NCBI GenBank assembly: GCA_900557315.1
Contig: USSI01000093.1
Location: forward strand, 1-6,084
DNA length: 6,084 nt
Source: an uncultured Butyricicoccus sp.
GTDB taxonomy: Bacteria; Bacillota; Clostridia; Oscillospirales; Butyricicoccaceae
Direction: 5' to 3'
The notes under the pieces were generated by a model. The model was not told where the DNA came from. It made no database searches and was given only the letters and a program-made list of their open reading frames with translations. How positions within the stretch are numbered: the stretch's first letter is position 1; every line of letters begins with the position of its first letter. The position numbers and the translations under genes are program-made. Shown here in pieces: positions 1 through 4,343 of the stretch.

Positions 1-1052
1 TCCTGCTCGATATTGACAAGGCAATCCAGATCATCCGCGAGACTGAGGAGGACGCTGAGGTTATCCCCAACCTGATGATCGGGTTCGGGATCGACCAGAT
101 TCAGGCCGAGTATATCGCGGACATCCGCCTGCGCAACATCAACAAGGAATATATCCTCAAACGCACGCAGGAGACCGAGGCGCTCGAAAAGGAGATCACA
201 AAGCTCGAGGAGATTGTAAAATCCAAAGCGAAGATCCGGAATATCATTGTCAAAGAGCTTGAGCAGGTCATCAAGAAGTATCCTTCCGAGCGCAGAACGC
301 GCATCGTCACCGCGGAAGCGGTACCCGAATTCGACGAGGAGGATCACATCGAGGATTATCCGGTGCTGCTGTTCCTCACGCGTGAGGGCTATTTCAAGAA
401 GATCACGCCGCAGTCATGGCGCATGTCGCAGGAGCACAAGCTCAAGGAGGGCGATGCGGTGATCTGGCAGGCGGAGACAACCAACAAGGCGGAGATCATC
501 TTCTTCACCAACATGCAGCAGGCGTACAAGGCGCGGCTGTATGACTTTGACGACTGCAAGGCGTCCGTGCTGGGCGATTACCTGGCCTCCAAGCTGGGCA
601 TGGACGAGGGCGAAGCGCCGGTCTATGCACTGCTGCCGGGCGGCTACAAAGGCAATATGGTCATCGTGTTCCAGAACGGCAAAGCGGCGCGCTTTTCACT
701 TGAATCCTTTGAGACTAAGACCAACCGCCGCCGCCTGACGGGCGCATATTCGGGCAAGTCGCCCGCGGTGGCGTTCTTCCATCCGGTGGACGAGGAGACC
801 GAGATCACCATGTTCTCGACCGCAAACCGCGCGCTGACCTTCCGCGCGAACATGCTGGACATCAAGGCCAGCCGCTCGACGCAGGGCGTGCAGGCTATGG
901 TGCTGCGCGGCAAGCACACGATCACGCGCGCCTGCCGCATGGAGGAGGCGGGGCTGTCCGACAACGGGCGCTACCGCTGCCGCAGCATCCCGTCCATCGG
1001 CGCACTGCTGACCGACGACGATCTGCCGGAAAAGCAGATGAAGCTGGAATAA
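1..1052 (+). CDS. Type IIA DNA topoisomerase subunit A (GyrA/ParC-like), C-terminal part
   Basis: The reading frame is already open at base 3 and ends at TAA 1050-1052, giving the last 349 residues; the N-terminal winged-helix part with the catalytic tyrosine lies outside the window. Subunit A of type IIA topoisomerases cuts and rejoins DNA, while a GyrB/ParE partner supplies ATP hydrolysis. Visible residues 1-95 match the C-gate and coiled coil: DIDKAIQIIRETEE, then IADIRLRNINKEYILKR, then a heptad-like Glu/Lys/Leu helix to about residue 93. Residues 118-312 hold repeated beta blades of the DNA-wrapping domain (VLLFLTREGYFKKI, IIFFTNMQQAYKARL, MVIVFQNGKAARFSL, ITMFSTANRALTFRA). I see no canonical GyrA box (QRRGGKG type); the nearest stretch is ASRSTQGVQ near residue 289. 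This, with the apparently short blade set, favours a ParC-like or alternative clostridial subunit over housekeeping GyrA, but parC is not assigned. Family is confident; paralogue is not. Confidence 0.9.
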   Translation, partial: LLDIDKAIQIIRETEEDAEVIPNLMIGFGIDQIQAEYIADIRLRNINKEYILKRTQETEALEKEITKLEEIVKSKAKIRNIIVKELEQVIKKYPSERRTRIVTAEAVPEFDEEDHIEDYPVLLFLTREGYFKKITPQSWRMSQEHKLKEGDAVIWQAETTNKAEIIFFTNMQQAYKARLYDFDDCKASVLGDYLASKLGMDEGEAPVYALLPGGYKGNMVIVFQNGKAARFSLESFETKTNRRRLTGAYSGKSPAVAFFHPVDEETEITMFSTANRALTFRANMLDIKASRSTQGVQAMVLRGKHTITRACRMEEAGLSDNGRYRCRSIPSIGALLTDDDLPEKQMKLE

Positions 1053-1126
1053 GTGTTTCGCCTGACAAGGCGAATGCGGACGCCCGCGCATCACGGGCTG
1101 AAATTGCGGTTGTGCGCCGCGGGCAA

Positions 1127-1166
1127 ACAAGAGGAGGGGGAACCATTCGGTTCCCCCTCCTCTTGT
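1127..1166. terminator. Perfect 18-bp stem, 4-nt loop hairpin after the topoisomerase gene
   Basis: Arms at 1127-1144 and 1149-1166 are exact reverse complements (acaagaggagggggaacc and its complement) around the loop ATTC. The hairpin begins 75 nt after the topoisomerase stop, where a terminator is expected. No T tract follows on the plus strand (GAATCACTACC). Read on the minus strand the stem is followed by TTGCCC, only slightly better. It is probably a terminator-like or mRNA-end-stabilising structure. It could also be part of a dispersed repeat. Confidence 0.5.
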
Positions 1167-1328
1167 GAATCACTACCCCTTCCTCTAAAGCGCGTTGGCG
1201 CGCGCAGGAGTAAGTCCCGTTCCTCCGTTGCCGCCCAAATGCGTGGACAGGGTAAGCGAAACTGCTGCCACATCATAAACGGGGCGCACTGCGGGTGCCT
1301 GCGGAAAGGGATGCGGCAACGATAATGC

Positions 1329-1339
1329 GGGGGGGGGGG
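1329..1339 (+). repeat. 11-G homopolymer tract
   Basis: Eleven consecutive G residues lie in the intergenic spacer, about 80 bp upstream of the -35 box of the aminotransferase promoter. Tracts of this length are prone to slippage, both in replication and in sequencing or assembly. No gene spans it, so a coding on/off switch is not evident. Confidence 0.85.
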
Positions 1340-1419
1340 CAATCTCCCTTCTTGTTGCTTTCATAAAATGGGCGGCAGAAACTTGGGCGTTACGCACCTT
1401 GCGCGCCAAGCGGTAAACC

Positions 1420-1448
1420 TTGTAACTGCTTTTGCACTGTGCTATAAT
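1420..1448 (+). promoter_or_regulatory. Sigma-A promoter of the aminotransferase gene (extended -10)
   Basis: The -35 box TTGTAA (1420-1425) and a perfect -10 box TATAAT (1443-1448) are separated by 17 bp. TGC directly precedes the -10 box, making it an extended -10. Transcription would start near 1455, giving a leader of only about 23 nt before the ATG at 1478. It matches consensus very closely. Confidence 0.85.
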
Positions 1449-1477
1449 AAAATCCGATAGAAAGGGGAGGTTTCCTG

Positions 1478-2665
1478 ATGGTAAACCAAAATATGGCCGC
1501 GCTGGGCAACAACCGCTCGACCATTCGTGAGCTTTTTGAATACGGCAACCAACGCGCTGCGGTGGTAGGCCGTGAGAATGTATTCGACTTTTCGCTCGGC
1601 AATCCGAATGTGCCCGCGCCGGACGCAGTACGGCAGGTGATTTTGGAAGAAGCCGCGGGAGACCCGGTGGCGCTGCACGGCTATACCTCTGCGCAGGGCG
1701 CGGCGGATGTGCGCACAGCGCTGGCGGACGACCTCAACCGCCGCTTCGGCACCGTGTATACGGGCGACAGCCTGTACCTGACCGTGGGTGCGGCGGCGGC
1801 TCTGTCCTGCGCGTTCAAGGCAGTGTCCTGCCCGGGGGACGAGATCGCTGTGCTGGCGCCGTACTTCCCGGAGTACCTGATGTTCATCGAGAGCGGGGCA
1901 GGGGCAAAGGCGGTTGTCGTGCCGCCGTCCGTGCAGGACTTCCAGATCGACTTTGATGCGCTCGAGCAGCGCCTGAACGAACATACCAAGGCGGTTGTCA
2001 TCAATTCGCCCAACAACCCCTCGGGTGCGGTGTATTCCGAGCAGACCATCCGTCAGCTGGCGGAACTGCTGCAGGAAAAGGAAAAGCAGTACGGCCACCC
2101 GATTTATCTGATCTCGGACGAGCCCTACCGCGAGCTGGTGTATGATGGCGTGCAGGTGCCTTTTGCACCGAATTTCTATGACGATACCATCGTCTGCTAT
2201 TCCTATTCCAAATCGCTTTCCCTGCCGGGAGAACGCATCGGCTATGTGCTCGTGCCGCCGCAGGCGGCGGACAGCGCCGACCTGTATGCCGCTGTGTGCG
2301 GCGCGGGACGCGCGCTTGGCTATGTATGCGCCCCCAGTCTGTTCCAGCGCGTGGTGGCGCGCTGCACCGGGCTGACAGGCGACCTGACGGTTTACAAGAC
2401 CAACCGCGACCTGCTCTACAACGGCCTGACCGCAATGGGCTACCGCTGTGTCAAGCCTGCGGGTGCGTTCTATCTGTTTCCCGAGACGCTTGAGCCGGAC
2501 GACCGCGCGTTCTGCGAACGGGCGAAGCAATATGACTTGCTGGTCGTGCCGGGTGCGGACTTCGGTGCGCCGGGGCATATGCGTATTTCCTACTGTGTCA
2601 AAACCGATACCATCCGCCGCGCGCTGCCGCTGTTCGAAAAGCTGGCGGCAGAGTACATCAGATAA
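1478..2665 (+). CDS. PLP-dependent aminotransferase, class I/II (aspartate aminotransferase fold)
   Basis: The 395-residue protein has the usual length for a fold-type I aminotransferase, a cytosolic enzyme that moves an amino group between an amino acid and a 2-oxo acid. Motifs occur in the family order: FSLGNPNVP near residue 38, HGYTSAQG near 67 (substrate-side Tyr69), VINSPNNPSG at 174-183 (Asn180 to the cofactor), SDEPY at 213-217 (Asp214 to the pyridine nitrogen), SYSKSLSLPGERIGY at 242-256 (Lys245 as the Schiff-base lysine, Arg253 to the phosphate), and MRISYC at 368-373 (Arg369, the usual substrate-carboxylate arginine). All key residues are present, so the enzyme should be active. 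The start is supported by GGGGAGG (1464-1470) seven bases before ATG 1478. Substrate cannot be assigned; the N-terminal RSTIRELFEYG pattern resembles clostridial proteins often labelled only as aminotransferase. It appears monocistronic from its own promoter. I see no clear hairpin terminator directly after it. Confidence 0.93.
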   Translation: MVNQNMAALGNNRSTIRELFEYGNQRAAVVGRENVFDFSLGNPNVPAPDAVRQVILEEAAGDPVALHGYTSAQGAADVRTALADDLNRRFGTVYTGDSLYLTVGAAAALSCAFKAVSCPGDEIAVLAPYFPEYLMFIESGAGAKAVVVPPSVQDFQIDFDALEQRLNEHTKAVVINSPNNPSGAVYSEQTIRQLAELLQEKEKQYGHPIYLISDEPYRELVYDGVQVPFAPNFYDDTIVCYSYSKSLSLPGERIGYVLVPPQAADSADLYAAVCGAGRALGYVCAPSLFQRVVARCTGLTGDLTVYKTNRDLLYNGLTAMGYRCVKPAGAFYLFPETLEPDDRAFCERAKQYDLLVVPGADFGAPGHMRISYCVKTDTIRRALPLFEKLAAEYIR

Positions 2666-2775
2666 TTGTTGTTAAAATAAATAATATAATACGGTTAATT
2701 GTGTATAAAATGTTAATAGAAATTAGCGATATGCACAAATTATAAGATTATTGATTATGCAATATTCATAAAACT
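2666..2775. other. AT-rich intergenic island
   Basis: By hand count about 21 of these 110 bases are G or C (roughly 19%), in sharp contrast to the GC-rich genes around it. It holds no gene and no convincing hairpin. A TATAAT at 2685-2690 has no -35 box at proper spacing (TTGTTG at 2666-2671 is only 13 bp away). A short tandem GATTATT/GATTATG occurs at 2746-2759. The region lies directly upstream of the small-ORF promoter, so it could act as an UP element, a curved region or a binding site for a nucleoid protein; that is inference. Confidence 0.6.
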
Positions 2776-2781
2776 TGCCGC

Positions 2782-2810
2782 TTGTTTTTCCTGCCTGCTC
2801 CGTGTATGAT
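2782..2810 (+). promoter_or_regulatory. Sigma-A promoter of the small ORF
   Basis: The -35 box TTGTTT (2782-2787) and -10 box TATGAT (2805-2810) are 17 bp apart. An overlapping GATAAT at 2808-2813 is an alternative -10 with poorer spacing. Transcription would begin near 2816-2818, leaving a leader of about 53 nt that starts with a hairpin. The AT-rich island immediately upstream would favour strong polymerase binding. Confidence 0.75.
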
Positions 2811-2817
2811 AATAGCA

Positions 2818-2837
2818 GAGATCGGGAAAACGATCTC
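2818..2837 (+). promoter_or_regulatory. 5'-leader hairpin of the small-ORF transcript
   Basis: GAGATCG (2818-2824) and CGATCTC (2831-2837) form a perfect 7-bp stem around the loop GGAAAA. It falls at or next to the predicted transcription start, so the mRNA would begin with a stem-loop, an arrangement known to protect transcripts from 5'-end decay. An operator role is also possible because the element is palindromic DNA just downstream of the promoter. Confidence 0.55.
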
Positions 2838-2869
2838 GACGATACCATAATGAAGGAGCGTGACAAACA

Positions 2870-2974
2870 ATGATGAAGGGTTTCTTTAATGATCTGGTTG
2901 CAGCCCGTACGCTGGACCTGTCGATGAACCGCGTCAAGACGATGTCCCGCAAGGCGCGTCGCACTGCCAAGTAA
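2870..2974 (+). CDS. Small basic protein of unknown function (34 residues)
   Basis: The ORF encodes MMKGFFNDLVAARTLDLSMN followed by RVKTMSRKARRTAK. I do not recognise a characterised family. It has nine Lys/Arg against two Asp, with the positive charge concentrated in the last 14 residues, and a hydrophobic or amphipathic N-terminal half (GFFNDLVAARTLDL); no signal peptide, transmembrane helix or cysteine is present. Evidence for coding: a consensus promoter (2782-2810), AAGGAG at 2853-2858 (11 nt before the first ATG, slightly long), codon choice like well-expressed GC-rich genes (CTG, CGC/CGT, AAG, GTC), and a terminator downstream at 3049-3080. The second codon is also ATG, so initiation could be at 2873. 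The basic tail could suit nucleic-acid or ribosome contact, but this is inference. Alternatively the transcript could act mainly as a small RNA with an incidental ORF. Confidence 0.62.
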   Translation: MMKGFFNDLVAARTLDLSMNRVKTMSRKARRTAK

Positions 2975-3048
2975 TGCGATACCATTACGGCGGCGATGGC
3001 TGCCTCTAAGGAGTCAAAAAAAGCAATGATAAGCGAAAGCGGTATGTG

Positions 3049-3080
3049 AAAGGCCTTCCGGTTGGATCGGAAGGCCTTTT
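3049..3080 (+). terminator. Rho-independent terminator shared by convergent genes
   Basis: AAAGGCCTTCCG (3049-3060) and CGGAAGGCCTTT (3068-3079) form a perfect 12-bp stem with a 7-nt loop, ending in TTTT (3077-3080) on the plus strand. It would end the small-ORF transcript. It also starts 10 nt beyond the stop codon of the convergent minus-strand zinc-ribbon gene; on that strand the A-rich flank provides TTT after the stem, so it can plausibly work in both directions. Confidence 0.85.
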
Positions 3081-3090
3081 GCTGTGCGCC

Positions 3091-3264
3091 TCACCCGGAG
3101 CGGCGGGAGGAGGACAGTGCCTCGGTGCGCTGGCGGAAATATGCGGCGCGTTCGTCGCGCGTGGCGGGACGGATGCGCTTTTTACCGCAGTCCGGGCAGG
3201 CGGATTGATGGATGCCGCCATCAAACAGAAAGTGGCAGCATTTGGTTTGACAGCAGTAGATCAT
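3091..3264 (-). CDS. Small cysteine-rich, zinc-ribbon-like protein (57 residues)
   Basis: The protein begins MIYCCQTKCCHFLFDGG and contains CPDCG, followed by a charged helix-like tail (ATRDERAAYFRQRTEAL) and a short Ser/Arg/Gly end. Cysteines at 4, 5, 9, 10, 23 and 26 resemble a compact zinc ribbon, with one knuckle from the N-terminal cysteines and the other from Cys23-Pro-Asp-Cys26-Gly. Small clostridial proteins with an N-terminal Tyr-Cys-Cys and a later CPxCG are common and uncharacterised. The frame can be extended to a GTG at 3273, but that codon overlaps the Shine-Dalgarno sequence; the ATG at 3264 lies eight bases after AAGGAAGG and is chosen. It is divergent from the transporter gene and convergent with the small ORF. 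Function is unknown; metal binding is inferred from the cysteine pattern, and DNA or protein contact is only a possibility. Confidence 0.8.
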   Translation of the reverse strand: MIYCCQTKCCHFLFDGGIHQSACPDCGKKRIRPATRDERAAYFRQRTEALSSSRRSG

Positions 3265-3272
3265 ACCGTTCA

Positions 3273-3280
3273 CCTTCCTT
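3273..3280 (-). promoter_or_regulatory. Ribosome binding site fixing the zinc-ribbon start
   Basis: Read on the minus strand this is AAGGAAGG, eight bases before ATG 3264. The alternative in-frame GTG (3273-3271) uses the last base of this site and so cannot be served by it. Confidence 0.75.
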
Positions 3281-3293
3281 TATCCAAAGGATA
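3281..3293. repeat. Short inverted repeat TATCC-AAA-GGATA
   Basis: A perfect 5-bp inverted repeat with a 3-bp centre sits directly upstream of the zinc-ribbon Shine-Dalgarno site. It could be a small operator or leader element, or chance. No strong minus-strand promoter could be identified next to it; TATCCT on the minus strand within this region is a weak -10 candidate. Confidence 0.4.
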
Positions 3294-3324
3294 GCAGATC
3301 AGATGTCCGATAAACCTCCCTTGC

Positions 3325-3353
3325 TTGCGGGACAGGGGAAAAAATGATATACT
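3325..3353 (+). promoter_or_regulatory. Sigma-A promoter of the DMT-MBOAT-AlgJ/X-like operon (extended -10)
   Basis: The -35 box TTGCGG (3325-3330) and -10 box TATACT (3348-3353) are 17 bp apart, and TGA precedes the -10 box as an extended -10 element. Transcription would begin near 3360, about 30 nt before the ATG at 3390. The weak -35 box is compensated by the extended -10. Confidence 0.75.
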
Positions 3354-3389
3354 GGCGTTACGACAAAAATAAGGAAGCAGGGGAAGGAA

Positions 3390-4319
3390 ATGAAGGAACA
3401 AAAAGGTGCGCTCGTGCGTCAACTATACATGCCTGCGATACTCTGTACCGCATTATGGGGCAGTGCGGCGCCGTGCATCAAAAAAGGGTACGAGCTGTTT
3501 GAAATTGCGGCGGATGCGTCATTTTCCCAGCTGCTGTTTGCGGGCTGGCGCTTTGCGCTGGCAGGGGTGCTCGTGCTGATCGTGGCAAAGTGCAAGGGAC
3601 ACCGCATCCTCCCGGTACGGAGCGAGTGGAAGCCGATTCTGTGGATCAGCCTGTTCCAGAGCATGATCCAGTATGTATGCTACTACATCGGCCTGTCCGC
3701 GACAACCGGCACAAAAGGCGCGGTGCTTTCCGGTACGCAGACGTTTTTTGCGCTGATTTTTGCCCACCTATTCCTGAAGAACGACAAGCTCAACAGCCAG
3801 AAGGCGCTTGGCTGCGTGTGCGGCTTTGCGGGCGTGCTGGTGCTTGGCCTTGGCGGCCTGAACGGCTTCAACCTGCAGGGGGACGGGCTGGTGCTGCTCT
3901 CCGCGATGTCTGCGGGCGCGGGCGCACTGGTTTCGCGCATCTTTACCCCGGGCCGCGACCCCATGCTGCTGACCGGCTGGCAGCTGCTGCTGGGCGGCCT
4001 GCTGCTCGGCGGGATTGGCCTTGCGGGCGGCGGACAGCTGGGCGCGGTGACGGTGACCGGCGTGCTGCTGCTCGGGTACATGATTGTTCTCTCCGCGGCG
4101 GCGTTTACGATCTGGACCGCGCTGCTCGGCAAATATCCGGTCGGGCGGGTCAGCCTGTTCTGTTTCCTGATCCCGGTGTTCGGCGCGATCTTTTCCGCGC
4201 TGGTGCTGGGGGAGAACATCTTCACGCTGCGTAATCTGGCGGCGCTGGCGCTCGTCAGCGGCGGCATTGCGATTGCAAACTATGTGCGGGAGGCTAAAAC
4301 AGGCGCAAAGCAGGCATAA
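3390..4319 (+). CDS. EamA/DMT-family transporter
   Basis: This 309-residue, very hydrophobic protein has the length and two-repeat design of drug/metabolite transporter family members with about ten membrane helices. The first EamA repeat spans roughly residues 15-155: ALWGSAAPCIKKG with the family's early Trp-Gly, then FAGWRFALAGVLVL and GTKGAVLSGTQTFFALIFAHLFLKNDKL. The second spans roughly 165-297: GLVLLSAMSAGAGALVSRI, TGWQLLLGGLLL, and the conserved IPVFGAIFSALVLGE signature at 261-275, ending in ALVSGGIAIANYVRE. Members export or import small metabolites, amino acids or drugs; the substrate cannot be predicted. The start is supported by a purine-rich GGGGAAGGAA-type site directly before ATG 3390. 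Only 24 bp separate its stop from the acyltransferase start with no terminator between, so the genes are probably co-transcribed; a role in the same pathway is not shown. Confidence 0.92.
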   Translation: MKEQKGALVRQLYMPAILCTALWGSAAPCIKKGYELFEIAADASFSQLLFAGWRFALAGVLVLIVAKCKGHRILPVRSEWKPILWISLFQSMIQYVCYYIGLSATTGTKGAVLSGTQTFFALIFAHLFLKNDKLNSQKALGCVCGFAGVLVLGLGGLNGFNLQGDGLVLLSAMSAGAGALVSRIFTPGRDPMLLTGWQLLLGGLLLGGIGLAGGGQLGAVTVTGVLLLGYMIVLSAAAFTIWTALLGKYPVGRVSLFCFLIPVFGAIFSALVLGENIFTLRNLAALALVSGGIAIANYVREAKTGAKQA

Positions 4320-4343
4320 TAAAGAGAAAAAGGAAATTGTAAC

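Larger units (their letters stand above)
1053..1419. other. Gene-free spacer, no credible coding sequence
   Basis: I find no believable gene in this stretch on either strand. Open frames crossing it (for example plus 1053-1325, and minus frames within 1091-1409) lack convincing ribosome sites, run through the 18-bp hairpin or the G tract, and have compositions typical of out-of-frame GC-rich DNA. The spacer contains the hairpin at 1127-1166, a short GCGCG/CGCGC inverted repeat at 1190-1203, and an 11-G homopolymer at 1329-1339. It may be decayed DNA or a dispersed intergenic repeat; only a genome-wide copy search would tell. Confidence 0.5.

Noticed and set aside
1053..1325. Plus-strand frame of 90 codons starting right after the topoisomerase stop
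   Set aside because: It starts at GTG with no Shine-Dalgarno site, runs through both arms of the 18-bp hairpin, and has no family resemblance that I can see.
1442..2578. Long minus-strand open frame of 378 codons opposite the aminotransferase
   Set aside because: It is the antisense shadow of a GC-rich gene with all catalytic motifs on the plus strand; its product is Arg/His-rich and has no recognisable motif.
2685..2690. TATAAT in the AT-rich island as a promoter
   Set aside because: The only -35-like box, TTGTTG at 2666-2671, is 13 bp away, too close for sigma-A, and such hexamers are expected by chance in AT-rich DNA.
2755..2985. Minus-strand frame of 76 codons antisense to the small ORF
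   Set aside because: It spans the plus-strand promoter, the leader hairpin and the whole small ORF, and shows no sensible ribosome site or domain; it would also lack a terminator.
3046..3347. Plus-strand frames over the terminator and the zinc-ribbon gene
   Set aside because: They begin in or near the terminator stem and are antisense to the minus-strand gene, which has a good ribosome site and a meaningful cysteine pattern.
3590..4234. Plus-strand alternative frame of 214 codons inside the DMT gene
   Set aside because: It is an out-of-frame reading of the transporter, Arg/Pro/Ala-rich and without its own ribosome site.
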